The notes: a model not told the origin generated them from the letters alone. A stretch of DNA of 43,006 nt from Ignavibacteriales bacterium (GCA_020061465.1 JAGUYG010000043.1:1-43006); one strand, 5' to 3'; counted from the first letter of the stretch, positions 1 through 9,596 are shown. Program-made: numbers and translations.

Positions 1-526
1 ATTTAACATATTTAATGTAAAAGTATATTGATATTAAACTAACGAATTCCATAAATAATTCGCTTAATTCCGGCTAAGATTAAAAAACAAAATTTTTTTT
101 ACTACTTAATTAATAGTGTAAAAATGTGCGTTCTCGGAAAATTTTTTTAAAAAAACTTTATTTTTTTTATGAATGAGTCCGTTCAAATAGGTATGGCATA
201 TAATTTTTCGGCTGCGATTTAGAATTATACTCTTATGATTTGAACGCAAAAATACCTTTTGAGAGTTGCTTCATAAATTTATTACCGTTCATCGCTGAGA
301 TTAAAACCTGTGGTTTGAATTTGGCTAAATGAAGTTTATTTGAAGAAAAATTCGGTTCTTAGGTGAACTAACCTTTATACAAAAAGCTTATTCTTTTAAA
401 TTGACTGAATGAGGTAATCTCACCTCAACCAAAACTATAGGTAATGCAAAAATAATCAAGGGGAGATTTAAGTTTTTTTAATTGCATTAATTTGTAGGTC
501 AACTTGACAAGTTGACCTACAATAAA
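1..526. other. Non-coding AT-rich region at window start
   Basis: No open reading frame with recognisable coding character is seen on either strand. The DNA is very AT-rich with several A and T runs. It contains a 9-bp inverted repeat (CGTTCAAAT at 180-188 and ATTTGAACG at 238-246, about 49 bp apart) and, at its right end, the perfect palindrome listed at 492-522. It lies downstream of the minus-strand gene ending at 527, so most of it is probably 3' spacer. The gene to the left is outside the window. Confidence 0.6.
492..522. repeat. Perfect 15-bp palindrome at the 3' end of the T9SS gene
   Basis: TTGTAGGTCAACTTG is followed by one base and then by its exact reverse complement, ending 4 bp from the stop codon of the minus-strand gene at 527. 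There is no T-run after it on the minus strand, so it is not a classical intrinsic terminator. It resembles a REP-like palindromic repeat, and it may also act as a 3'-end RNA stabiliser. The core GGTCAACTTGA also occurs at the right end of the MITE-like element near 34450-34460. Confidence 0.75.
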
Positions 527-2218
527 TTATTTCATCAATGTCATCTTATTCTTAAATATTTTACTCCCAGCATGAAGAGTATAAATATATACACCGCTTG
601 TCAAAACTGACCCCTTTGGGGAAAGATGCTCTGCATTAAAAACTATACTGTGGTAACCTGAAGATTTAAATTCATTATTTAATAACACGGATACTTCTTC
701 GCCCAATAAATTATAAACTCTTAAGCTTACAGTTGTTGGTTCTGCAAGCTGGAATGAAATGGTGGTAGAAGGATTAAATGGGTTTGGATAGTTTTGATTT
801 AATTTAAACTCAAAAGGTAATCCACTTATCTTTTCATTTGCATCGGTCGCACCGGTTGTTTTGATACTGTCATAACAGATAGTGGTAAAGCTGTTTTTAG
901 AACCTTCGCCTGGAGGTGAAATAAAAAATATATGCTCATTCGCATTTTCAAAAAGAATAAGATTACCTGCCGCATCTAATGCTAACCCCGATCTTGCATT
1001 GATGTTATCATCACCGCCGTATAATTCTATCTCCGTAATTATTTTAACAGGCACAGCGAAGAATGAATTAATATCATCTACTCTCCAAATTCCGTCGTCA
1101 TTATTTCCGGCATCGGCACGTGTAGCGTAATAAAGTATATCGTCGCCATTTGAATTTCTATCCTGACCGTAATCGAATTGTAGATCCGAAATTTTGTGAG
1201 ATGCCGAAGCGTCAATTCCCCACAATCCATTATTCTGGTGTACAGGCAAAGTTCCGCTAAGCGGGAATTTAAATAAACCTGCACCGTCAGCATTTAAGTT
1301 TGCCGCCTCGGTTCGAAAACTCACGTATAAATTTCCTTCATCGTCTAATGCAATACACCTCGGAATCAGTCCTTCAAATACTCCCACTTCTTCCGGGAAA
1401 CCGGCAAAGGTATCATCGTCACCTATCTTAGCTCTTAAAACTTTATTATCGGTGCAATAGTAGATAGTTCTTTCATCACCGGTACCGTCGATAAATAAAC
1501 CTAAAGGATTATTCAATCCACCGATAATCGTAGTTACCGAGTAATCTAAATTCAATCGTCTAATCTCACCTAACTGTACACACGAAACGTAAAATCTTCC
1601 GAGGTCGTCGAATACTCCGCTTACCATTGCATCGGCACTGTTGCCCCATTCGATTGTTCCGCCGGAGGAAACATCTTTAGCAACAAGAAAAGGATCGTAA
1701 GGCGAACCATCGGGATTATGAATAGTAATTCCTTTTCCAAGAGGTCCGCCGTTGTTTGGTGCATACATCAATCCAAATAGCGGACTCGACATATCGGTAA
1801 TAACGTCTAAACCCCTTGAATAAATATCTACTCCGCCCGAATCAAAAAACATAGTCCATTCCGTACTGGAATAATTGGGTTGCGAGGCAGTGACTTCGTA
1901 TATATAAACTTTGCCCGGAGTGGTTCCGCTGCCATCCCACATTATTGCATGAGTACCACGTTCAAGTGCGCCGGCATCTATCTCAGTAATTGTTGAGCCA
2001 TCCGATGCATCTTTAATCCTGATAATTACAGAAGAAGCGTTATCATTTAATATGAATGATAATTGAATGCCTGTTCCGTCTGTAAAGCTGCCGTCGAATG
2101 GAGAGCCATCCGGATTGCTTATCCTCAGTTGTGAGGCATAAACGTTGGCGTAAATATTTTGAGTCATTAACAAAGTAAGAATGACTGCTGCGAAAAAAAG
2201 ATGTATATGTTTGTTCAT
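527..2218 (-). CDS. Secreted T9SS cargo protein with beta-propeller-like repeats
   Basis: This 563-residue protein has an N-terminal signal peptide (residues 1-24, ending near IYA). The C-terminal 90 residues or so are a type IX secretion sorting domain: QNYPNPFNPSTTISFQL, then a VYNLLGEEV strand, then SGVYIYTL and a final KMTLMK. The middle has repeated segments such as GLFIDGTGDERTIYY, CIALDDEGNLYVSF and GLALDAAGNLILF, typical of NHL/SMP-30-like beta-propellers. The N-terminal part has an Ig-like stretch (NPDGSPFDGSF, repeated later as NPDGSPYDPF). The start is supported by AAGGAG a few bases upstream. It is probably exported and anchored or released by T9SS; no enzymatic residues are recognised, so the function is unknown. 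It lies 252 bp downstream of the next T9SS gene, with a terminator between them, so it is probably transcribed separately. Confidence 0.85.
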   Translation of the reverse strand: MNKHIHLFFAAVILTLLMTQNIYANVYASQLRISNPDGSPFDGSFTDGTGIQLSFILNDNASSVIIRIKDASDGSTITEIDAGALERGTHAIMWDGSGTTPGKVYIYEVTASQPNYSSTEWTMFFDSGGVDIYSRGLDVITDMSSPLFGLMYAPNNGGPLGKGITIHNPDGSPYDPFLVAKDVSSGGTIEWGNSADAMVSGVFDDLGRFYVSCVQLGEIRRLNLDYSVTTIIGGLNNPLGLFIDGTGDERTIYYCTDNKVLRAKIGDDDTFAGFPEEVGVFEGLIPRCIALDDEGNLYVSFRTEAANLNADGAGLFKFPLSGTLPVHQNNGLWGIDASASHKISDLQFDYGQDRNSNGDDILYYATRADAGNNDDGIWRVDDINSFFAVPVKIITEIELYGGDDNINARSGLALDAAGNLILFENANEHIFFISPPGEGSKNSFTTICYDSIKTTGATDANEKISGLPFEFKLNQNYPNPFNPSTTISFQLAEPTTVSLRVYNLLGEEVSVLLNNEFKSSGYHSIVFNAEHLSPKGSVLTSGVYIYTLHAGSKIFKNKMTLMK

Positions 2219-2395
2219 TACTGCTCCTTAAGATTAAGTGTATAAATATTCTAATCCCCGGGAAAATAAATTGTAAATGTTAATAGCCTTTATAAGAAGA
2301 GTTAATTCTGAAGTGAAAATTCTTCAGAATTGGGAGAGAAAATTGGCAAAATAATTTAGAATGTCAATAATAGTTGCAATTTTTTTTAATAAAAA

Positions 2396-2420
2396 AGCCG
2401 GATCGTGTGAGGATCCGGCT
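2396..2420 (-). terminator. Intrinsic terminator of the FG-GAP protein operon
   Basis: AGCCGGATC (2396-2404) and GATCCGGCT (2412-2420) form a 9-bp GC-rich stem with a 7-base loop. Read on the minus strand, the stem is followed by TTTTTT. It sits about 50 bp beyond the stop codon of the gene at 2471, which places it as the rho-independent terminator of the three-gene minus-strand cluster. Confidence 0.8.
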
Positions 2421-2430
2421 GCTTAGTTTT

Positions 2431-2457
2431 GTAGCACAGACTAATAGTCTGTGCTAC
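2431..2457. repeat. Perfect 12-bp palindrome (GTAGCACAGACT family)
   Basis: GTAGCACAGACT is followed by AAT and then by its exact reverse complement. It lies between the stop codon at 2471 and the terminator at 2396-2420. The GCACAGACT core matches, with one change, the palindrome at 34562-34589. The outer GTAG/CTAC ends match the palindrome at 492-522. This suggests a dispersed REP-like repeat family inserted at gene ends. Confidence 0.7.
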
Positions 2458-2470
2458 GGTTTTTTAAATA

Positions 2471-5400
2471 TTACTTAATTAGCAGCATCTTCTTTGAAAC
2501 TACATTTTCTCCGGCTTGCAGTCGGTAAATATAAGTTCCGCTTGCTAAACTGGAAGCATCGAACGGAACGTTATAAGTTCCTGCCGATTTAATTTCATTG
2601 TTGAACAATACAGCTACCTGTTGACCCAATACGTTGAAGATTCGCAAGTCTACGCTCATTTCAGTAGGCAATCCGAATCTAATCGTAGTAGCAGGATTAA
2701 ACGGGTTAGGATAGTTTTGATCAACAAAGAATTCTTTCGGGATGAGCATATCATCAACACTGCTCGGGACAGCCCAAATATAAGTGATGGAAACTGTATC
2801 AACACTCGGAACAATTGGTTCAGTAGTACCAACACTCTTTGTTCTTAATGTGAATTTAACAGTAACGGTATCACTCGCCGTTCCCATAATATTGTTTCGA
2901 AGAACGGTAGAAGTAACTATTGCATCGGTTGCCGCTCCGTTGTTGTTCGATAACTGCTCTCTTTTAACAGTAGTGCCTACGATGGCAACAAGCTGATAAA
3001 TCAGAGGATCATTATTTAAATCGATAGCAGCATGCCAACTAAAGCTATGCGTAGTGGCTGGATCGGTGATAGTTACTTCCGTGCCATCTAATGCATGAGT
3101 TGCATCCGTAAAGAAAAAGAAAGGTGAAGGATTAGCCGCAACATTCTGAGCAATGTCAGCATAATAATTTGGACTTATCTGATAACCATCATTATAGACA
3201 GCAGCGGCGGAAGTATATTGAGTAGCAACGCCTTTAATATTTACCGGATATGTTGGCTCGGTATTGTTATCCAAGTCAGTATCCTGGTCAACTCTCAAGA
3301 TTAATTCGTAATAGCCATCCCAAATCATCATGTTGGCATCAGAACCGGCAACGGGCCAGGCAGGTGAAGTTGCAGTTTTGGCAACTCCATTAATTTGGAT
3401 AAATCGGCTCTCATATCTTTCGGGGTCGGCTAAATATTGAGGGATTGTAAGAACTATAGGGTTAACTGCATTACCTTTATCCAATAAAATTACATCTGTA
3501 TCGAGGTCTGCAATTTCTAATTGCGGGGTACCTCTGAAATGACCGAGTACACCTGTAACCATTAATCTGTTGCCAACAGCATAAACGGGACCTCCACCGG
3601 TAACACTGCCTTTTGTGATATTGATACCTGCATTTTCATCCTGGATATAGTAACTGAATCTGTTTGCACTTGCCGTGAAGTTAACAGAATTAACTATACC
3701 AATAACTGTGAATGTTTGTCCAATGTTATCGGGAATAAAATCACCATCAGCATCGAGTCTTACTGTAGAAATTGGAGTTGAAGCAACTTTCTGCAGGTCA
3801 AGAATTACTATAGGCACTACAGTTCCTCCGCGCGGGATCCCACTGTAAAGAACTTCTAAGTCGGGATCATCATCAATATTAGCAAGTTTAACAGCATCCA
3901 ATTGAGTAGCTGCCGGAAAAATTTCTTGGTCAATTATTTCGGATGTATAACTTGTTGGATCGTGAATGTCTCCGCCAATGTATTTAATTCGATAAATTGA
4001 GTTTGCAGGATTAGAATCGCGTGAACCCAAAATGATGTCTATTTTACCATCGCCATCAATATCTCCGCTCGCTGCACCGTTAAATCTGGCTGCACCGAGC
4101 GATGCAAGATCAGCTATAACGCTCGCTTTCAAGCCGCCATTTACTAATTGCAGCACTCTGACTTTTGTTCCGTTCCATTCACCTACGATAATTTCATCAA
4201 CACCATCGCCGTCTATATCTGAAGTAGTTGACCCTAACCAAACGCCGGTTGGTGTAATACCGTTTAACCTTGGCAGAACTTGCCATCTTTCATTTTCATA
4301 TTTGATAGGATATGCATTACCCGAACCATCGAAAAGGAAAACATAATTATCGACTATGGCAATGTCTTGTTTACTGCCTCCTACTATTACTCCATCGCCA
4401 TATTTAAGAACACCGATTGGAATCGGTACACTGCTTCTTGGTATTCCGGAATAAAAGACTTCAGATTTACCATCCCCATCCATATCTCCAACGCGAACAA
4501 TATCATATTGTCCACCGGCGTTTAGAATTCCATGGTCGATAATAGATTCTTCATAGCTGTCAGGATTAGTTATATCTCCGCCTAAATATTTCAACCTGTA
4601 AACAGACCCAAGAGGGTTGGAAACGCCTGTTCGTGAGCCGAAGATGAAATCTAATTTACCGTCTCCGTCTATATCTCCTGAACTTCCTCCGTTAACGTAA
4701 GTTGCGCCCAAAGCAGCAAAACTGCCTATCACAGTAACGGTTAGGTCATCACCGGTTGGTTGAGCCAGGTAAACATTACCGGTACCGCCGCTCCAACCGC
4801 CAATAACGAATTCTTTTGTACCGTCAGCATCAATATCAACTACAGAAGCAGTTTTCCATGAGCCTCCTGGAAATTTACCGGAAAGAACAGGTTTTGAAAC
4901 AAAAGCGCCGCCTTCATATTTAATAGGTGTAACATTTCCGTTGCTGTGTATCAGATAAATGTATGGATCTATAATCGCGAGGTCATAAATGGTTCCGGCA
5001 TCAATGGTCATACCGGCATCTCTGCCTGATGCTTTCAGTGTCCACGTTTCTGAACCATCTCCATTATCTGGAATATTACTAACAGAAATTACTCCAAATC
5101 TTAATGTACCCGCGCGAGCACCAAAAATGATTTCGTCATTTCCATCGCCATCTATATCATGAATCAACCACTTGAACGGACGTTCGTTAGCATTATCTTC
5201 AGGAACGATTGTCCATTCTGCATTTGGTTTATAGTTGCCTGTTCCATCAGGTACTCCCAATACATCGCTTCCATCTCCGGCAACTTCAAATACAACAATA
5301 CGCGGAACATTGGCTGGTGTGGTCGCATCGATAAAGTTAACGGGACCCCACACTATTTCTTTTTTGCCGTCTTTATCTAGATCAGCTACCGCTAGTGCGG

Positions 5401-6346
5401 GCCAGGTATTTTGTTTCGGAATATCAAGAATAGCACTCCAAACCATTTTCCAATATGTTCCTGTGTATTCATACTTATAAATTCTCGGGATTAATTCATC
5501 CGGTGCATCATTCCAGTTGTCATTAACGGCGTAAATTTCGGGAAGACCGTCGCCGTCTAAATCAACGCCTGCAATAATATTACCAAAGCCGCCTATTTCA
5601 ATCGGAGGGACATCAATTTTTGCAGTGCGAACAACCCCCGGAACAGGAACTTTTCCACCGAACTTGAGCGTCCAGGTTTCGGAGCCGTCCCCATTATCGG
5701 GAATATTATCGACAGAAATAACGCCCATGTGCATTCCATACCCGCTAACTTGACGATCGGCAAATACTATTTCATCTTTTCCATCGCCGTCAATATCGAG
5801 TACTTCCCACTTTATCGGACGCATGTTTTGATTGTCTCCTTCAACAATAGTCCACTGTGCGTTAGGTTTGTAATTACCGGTACCATCCGGTACGCCTAAT
5901 ACATCGCTTCCATCACCGGCAGCTTCAAAAACTACAACTCGTGCCGGTGCAGGATTTTCTGCACTCGTAAAATTGACCGGTCCCCATATAATTTCCTGCT
6001 TACCGTCGTTATCCAAATCACCAACGGCTAAAGCGGGCCAGGTGTTTTGCAGCGGTATATCGAGAGTTGCACTCCAAACTTCTACCCAATCTGTTCCGTC
6101 GAATTCATATTTATAAATTCTTGGAATCAGCTCGTTGCCTGCATCTGTCCAGTTATTATTAACGGCATAAATTTCAGGTTTGCCGTCGCCGTCCAAATCA
6201 ACACCCGCAACAAAATTTCCGAATCCGCCGTTTTCGATAGCGGGAACAGGAATTACCGATTTACGCACAAATAGATCTTGCGCTAAAAGCAGAGGGGTTA
6301 GAATAAGAAGCGTTAAAATTAAAAATGTAATTCGGGTTGGTTTCAT
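2471..6346 (-). CDS. Large secreted FG-GAP/VCBS-repeat T9SS cargo protein
   Basis: 1291 residues from the preferred start at 6346, which has a strong GGAGG site 5 bases upstream; an upstream in-frame ATG at 6376 adds ten residues before the signal peptide and is less likely. The signal peptide ends near residue 22 (LLLAQ). The body carries many calcium-binding-type motifs (DLDGDG, DIDGDG, DLDNDG) of FG-GAP/VCBS propeller blades. They are arranged as two tandem copies of a unit of about 213 residues (DNA about 6265-5630 and 5630-4990), then two copies of a different unit of about 200 residues (about 4995-4390 and 4370-3780). An OB-fold-like region follows (FTVIGIVNSVNF, YYIQDENAGINI), then an Ig-like segment. 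The T9SS sorting domain closes the protein (QNYPNPFNPATTIRFGL ... KKMLLIK). The substrate is unknown; adhesion or polymer binding is plausible. It is the last gene of a minus-strand run from 9389. Confidence 0.85.
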   Translation of the reverse strand: MKPTRITFLILTLLILTPLLLAQDLFVRKSVIPVPAIENGGFGNFVAGVDLDGDGKPEIYAVNNNWTDAGNELIPRIYKYEFDGTDWVEVWSATLDIPLQNTWPALAVGDLDNDGKQEIIWGPVNFTSAENPAPARVVVFEAAGDGSDVLGVPDGTGNYKPNAQWTIVEGDNQNMRPIKWEVLDIDGDGKDEIVFADRQVSGYGMHMGVISVDNIPDNGDGSETWTLKFGGKVPVPGVVRTAKIDVPPIEIGGFGNIIAGVDLDGDGLPEIYAVNDNWNDAPDELIPRIYKYEYTGTYWKMVWSAILDIPKQNTWPALAVADLDKDGKKEIVWGPVNFIDATTPANVPRIVVFEVAGDGSDVLGVPDGTGNYKPNAEWTIVPEDNANERPFKWLIHDIDGDGNDEIIFGARAGTLRFGVISVSNIPDNGDGSETWTLKASGRDAGMTIDAGTIYDLAIIDPYIYLIHSNGNVTPIKYEGGAFVSKPVLSGKFPGGSWKTASVVDIDADGTKEFVIGGWSGGTGNVYLAQPTGDDLTVTVIGSFAALGATYVNGGSSGDIDGDGKLDFIFGSRTGVSNPLGSVYRLKYLGGDITNPDSYEESIIDHGILNAGGQYDIVRVGDMDGDGKSEVFYSGIPRSSVPIPIGVLKYGDGVIVGGSKQDIAIVDNYVFLFDGSGNAYPIKYENERWQVLPRLNGITPTGVWLGSTTSDIDGDGVDEIIVGEWNGTKVRVLQLVNGGLKASVIADLASLGAARFNGAASGDIDGDGKIDIILGSRDSNPANSIYRIKYIGGDIHDPTSYTSEIIDQEIFPAATQLDAVKLANIDDDPDLEVLYSGIPRGGTVVPIVILDLQKVASTPISTVRLDADGDFIPDNIGQTFTVIGIVNSVNFTASANRFSYYIQDENAGINITKGSVTGGGPVYAVGNRLMVTGVLGHFRGTPQLEIADLDTDVILLDKGNAVNPIVLTIPQYLADPERYESRFIQINGVAKTATSPAWPVAGSDANMMIWDGYYELILRVDQDTDLDNNTEPTYPVNIKGVATQYTSAAAVYNDGYQISPNYYADIAQNVAANPSPFFFFTDATHALDGTEVTITDPATTHSFSWHAAIDLNNDPLIYQLVAIVGTTVKREQLSNNNGAATDAIVTSTVLRNNIMGTASDTVTVKFTLRTKSVGTTEPIVPSVDTVSITYIWAVPSSVDDMLIPKEFFVDQNYPNPFNPATTIRFGLPTEMSVDLRIFNVLGQQVAVLFNNEIKSAGTYNVPFDASSLASGTYIYRLQAGENVVSKKMLLIK

Positions 6347-6381
6347 TTTACCTCCAATTATGTTTATGATTGACATTAAGT

Positions 6382-7839
6382 TTATTTCAGCAAGCTCATT
6401 TTTCGAACTAACTGACGACCGTTGCTTTTTAGTTTATAAATATAATTACCCGATGCAAGTTTCGATGCATCAAACGTAACCTTGTAATTACCTTTTGAAA
6501 ATTGCGATGATTTAATCAATGTTGTAATTAGTTGACCTGTCATACTGTAAACTGATAAATCTATTTCCGAGTCTTCATCAAGAGAAAATTCTATTATTGT
6601 AACCGGGTTAAACGGATTCGGATAATTTTGAGAGAGTGTAAAAGAAAATGGTTCAATTATCTCATCTCTTTCAAGACCAACAATTGTTAAAGGTATTGTG
6701 GGAAGGGTGCCCGTATAAACCCATTTATCGATGGTCCACCCGTAATATGAATTAACATATACGTTGAAGTTTTCATCGAAATCTGCATTATAGGTTGAAC
6801 CATAACCGGACACATTACCGGGTGCATTATTGTTGTAAACACCGGTTTGTGCTCGATTCCATTCAGCCACATCGATGGTATCGAGCTTTTCGCCGGTATT
6901 GGGATTAACAAGATAAACTCTGCTGAAAGAATAACCTAACAAAGTATTTGTGAAATTAGTTGAATGTGCAACAAAGAGGATGTTCTTTTCCGGCATTAGC
7001 TGGAGCCCGAATGGTCCTGGATAGAGAGTGTCAGTTCCATCAGTAACGATATCATCAACGGAAAAATTAAAGCCGGTATAAAGAGTATAACCTGATGACG
7101 GATCACCCAAATAGCAATAAACTTTTCTTGTGTGAACATTTGATACATAAATAACTGTTCCATCATCATTAACTGTAATGCCGCGGGCTTCACCTGGTTC
7201 CGGGAGGGTAATTTCGTGCTTTGGAGTGGTTTGGTAAACTGTACTCCAGGCAGGGTCATCTGCCGGACCATCGTAAATTACGATAGTTCCCGGGGTAGTT
7301 TCAGTTCCCGGTCTTGTTAAATATACTCTTCCTTGTTTGTCTATATCGATTGCCCAGATATACTCTGTACCTGTCGATAACCGCATCGGATAGGATTCTA
7401 TTGAGTCACCTGTAGCTTCAAAGACGAGTATATTTCTTGCCTCATCGTTATTGGCAACAAAAACCAAATGCTTCCCATCCATATTGTAATATGCCATATC
7501 GTTCGGGTCATTTAGTGGAACCTGATCGAAAAAATACAACCAGTTCATTATATTATTTGATCCGGCATAAGGATAATATCCCAATCTTCCATTTACTGAA
7601 TCGGCATCTTTATACGCGACTAAATAGAAGTTAAAAGTTGGTGGACGATTAACTAATGCAACGAAATCATTTTCGCCATATACGGCAACCGAAATTGTTC
7701 TGTTACCGGTTGCATTTGGTTGGTCGTCTATTGTAGCGTAAGCACAATACCACTCGCCGTCAATAGTTTGAGGAAAGAATTCGGCGGAGAAAAAGAATAC
7801 CATCACTGTTAGAATATTCACTCCAAATATTTTTTTCAT
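6382..7839 (-). CDS. Secreted T9SS cargo protein, propeller-like (paralogue A)
   Basis: 485 residues with a signal peptide ending near FFPQ (about residue 24) and a T9SS sorting domain at the end (QNYPNPFNPVTIIEFSL ... SGNYIYKL ... RKMSLLK). The middle contains blade-like segments (FVANNDEARNILVFEATGDS, AIDIDKQGRVYLT, GITVNDDGTVIYVSN, MPEKNILFVAHS), suggesting a seven-bladed or similar beta-propeller. It is clearly paralogous over its full length to the upstream gene at 7899-9389; both begin TIDGEWYCAYAT/TFDGEWKCDYAT and share LDTIDVA and YYGWT motifs. GGGAG precedes the start. Gaps of 59 bp upstream and 35 bp downstream suggest one operon. The specific function is not recognised. Confidence 0.83.
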   Translation of the reverse strand: MKKIFGVNILTVMVFFFSAEFFPQTIDGEWYCAYATIDDQPNATGNRTISVAVYGENDFVALVNRPPTFNFYLVAYKDADSVNGRLGYYPYAGSNNIMNWLYFFDQVPLNDPNDMAYYNMDGKHLVFVANNDEARNILVFEATGDSIESYPMRLSTGTEYIWAIDIDKQGRVYLTRPGTETTPGTIVIYDGPADDPAWSTVYQTTPKHEITLPEPGEARGITVNDDGTVIYVSNVHTRKVYCYLGDPSSGYTLYTGFNFSVDDIVTDGTDTLYPGPFGLQLMPEKNILFVAHSTNFTNTLLGYSFSRVYLVNPNTGEKLDTIDVAEWNRAQTGVYNNNAPGNVSGYGSTYNADFDENFNVYVNSYYGWTIDKWVYTGTLPTIPLTIVGLERDEIIEPFSFTLSQNYPNPFNPVTIIEFSLDEDSEIDLSVYSMTGQLITTLIKSSQFSKGNYKVTFDASKLASGNYIYKLKSNGRQLVRKMSLLK

Positions 7840-7898
7840 ATTTGAACTCCCTTTTTATTTTCCTCTTTAATTTAATTTTCTGTCTTATGAACAGATTG

Positions 7899-9389
7899 TT
7901 ATTTCATTAATGTCATTTTGTTTGACAATACTTTACTACCGCTTTTCAGAGTATAAATATAAGTTCCGGATGCAAGCTTCAACGCATCAAAAGCTAATTT
8001 ATAGTTTCCTTTTGTGAAGTGCGAAGAATTAATTAGGTCTGTAACTAACTCACCTGTGATTGTGTAAACCGATAAGCTGATTTCGCTATCTTCACTCAAC
8101 GAGAACTCGATGGTGGTTATTGGGTTAAATGGATTCGGATAATTTTGAGATAAAATAAATTCATTCGGAACCGGCGAATCTTCCCTTCTAACACTAACAA
8201 TTGTTAATGGAATTGTAGGAAGGGTTCCTGTGTAAGACCATTTTTCAACGGTCCATCCGTAATATGATTGTGAGTAAAGATTGAAATTCTCGTCAAAAGA
8301 AACGTTGTATGTAGAAGTATAACCGGAAGCATTACCCGGAGAGTTTCCACTTAGTCTTGTATTATATGCACCTGTCATTATAAAATTCCAATCAGCAACA
8401 TCTATGGTATCCAACATTTCCCCGGTATTTGGATTCAAGAGATAAATTCTCCCGTATTCATAACCGACTCCTAATCTAAAACTTACATCGCAGGCAACAA
8501 ATAGGATGTTCTTTTCGGGCATTAAACCCAATCCCCATGGACCGGGAATTAGGGTATCAATCTGGCTTGATGCGATTAATGTATCGGTTAACGTAAAATT
8601 AAAACCACTGTTTAACTGATAATTATTTTCATTTGGATTACCTGTGAAAGCATAAATTTTACGATTGTCGAAATTGGATACATAAACCACAGAACCGTCG
8701 GTACTGGGTCCAATACCCCGGACCAAACCGGTATCGCCTGTTTTTTCAAGAATATCAATCACGCTTATTGGTTCGGCTAAATGAGTTCCACCCCACTCAG
8801 GTTCGTTTGCAACCGATTCATAAATGAGAATTTTGGATGAAGAAGTTGCCGGATAATAGGCACTGATATAAACTCTGCCCGCAGCATCGGTTGAAATAGC
8901 CCATATGGAATCGGACTCTGTAGCTAATCTGTAATCAGAAGATTCCACAGAGTCTGCACCTAGCTTAAATACTAAGATATTCCTTGAGGGATCATTATTA
9001 GCAACAAATATCAAATCTTCATGAACGGCAACATCAAAAGCTTGATACATTTCAACTGCATCAAAACCACTAGACCATAGCTGACGATCACCGCGTCCGC
9101 CATAGTGTGTTCCCATTCTTCCTTTTGCAGAATCGGCATCTTTATACCCCACTAAAAAATTAGTAATACCAATAGTTGCAGAAGGGACCCGGTGAGATAA
9201 GGCAACAAAAGTATTTTCGCTAAATGCGGCAATCGAGATGCAACTTTGAGCGATAGCATTATCATTAACATCAGTATCGTATGTTGCATAATCGCATTTC
9301 CATTCGCCGTCAAATGTTTGAGAAAGCGAAGTAGTTGATAATGTTAAGATTATAGAAATGAAGGAAAAAATAGTAAGCCCACGGATCAT
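7899..9389 (-). CDS. Secreted T9SS cargo protein, propeller-like (paralogue B)
   Basis: 496 residues with a signal peptide ending near SLSQ (about residue 24) and a C-terminal T9SS sorting domain (QNYPNPFNPITTIEFSL ... SGTYIYTL ... NKMTLMK). It is the first gene of the minus-strand T9SS cluster, with AGGAGG just before its ATG. It shares the full-length architecture of the neighbour at 6382-7839, including MPEKNILFVAC, GYEYGRIYLLNPNTGE and YYGWTVEKW, so the pair arose by tandem duplication. It is probably a cell-surface or released propeller protein; no catalytic signature is seen. Confidence 0.83.
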   Translation of the reverse strand: MIRGLTIFSFISIILTLSTTSLSQTFDGEWKCDYATYDTDVNDNAIAQSCISIAAFSENTFVALSHRVPSATIGITNFLVGYKDADSAKGRMGTHYGGRGDRQLWSSGFDAVEMYQAFDVAVHEDLIFVANNDPSRNILVFKLGADSVESSDYRLATESDSIWAISTDAAGRVYISAYYPATSSSKILIYESVANEPEWGGTHLAEPISVIDILEKTGDTGLVRGIGPSTDGSVVYVSNFDNRKIYAFTGNPNENNYQLNSGFNFTLTDTLIASSQIDTLIPGPWGLGLMPEKNILFVACDVSFRLGVGYEYGRIYLLNPNTGEMLDTIDVADWNFIMTGAYNTRLSGNSPGNASGYTSTYNVSFDENFNLYSQSYYGWTVEKWSYTGTLPTIPLTIVSVRREDSPVPNEFILSQNYPNPFNPITTIEFSLSEDSEISLSVYTITGELVTDLINSSHFTKGNYKLAFDALKLASGTYIYTLKSGSKVLSNKMTLMK

Positions 9390-9596
9390 AACTGCCTCCT
9401 AGATTTATGTTTCAGAAAAAGGTATATAACCTTAGAAAAATTTGGTTAAAATGTCAAGAATATTAGTAAGCCAAATGCTCTATTTCTAATAATAATACGC
9501 AAATAGCAAAATTATATACATTTAAATCTTAACTGTTTTATTGATATTTAGGTAAATTATTTTAATCGAAATAATCTTTTCATATTTTAGCAGCCA

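Noticed and set aside
180-246. 9-bp inverted repeat CGTTCAAAT ... ATTTGAACG
   Set aside because: The arms are 49 bp apart in very AT-rich DNA with no gene context, so chance is a good explanation.
4032-5480. Plus-strand open frames opposite the FG-GAP protein
   Set aside because: They lie wholly inside a clear minus-strand gene, are short, and have no domain, signal peptide or ribosome binding site; their length reflects the repetitive codon pattern of the DxDGDG motifs.
3780-6265. Repeated sequence as a CRISPR-like or satellite array
   Set aside because: Units are about 600-640 bp, in frame and protein-coding, with diverged copies; no short direct repeats with unique spacers.
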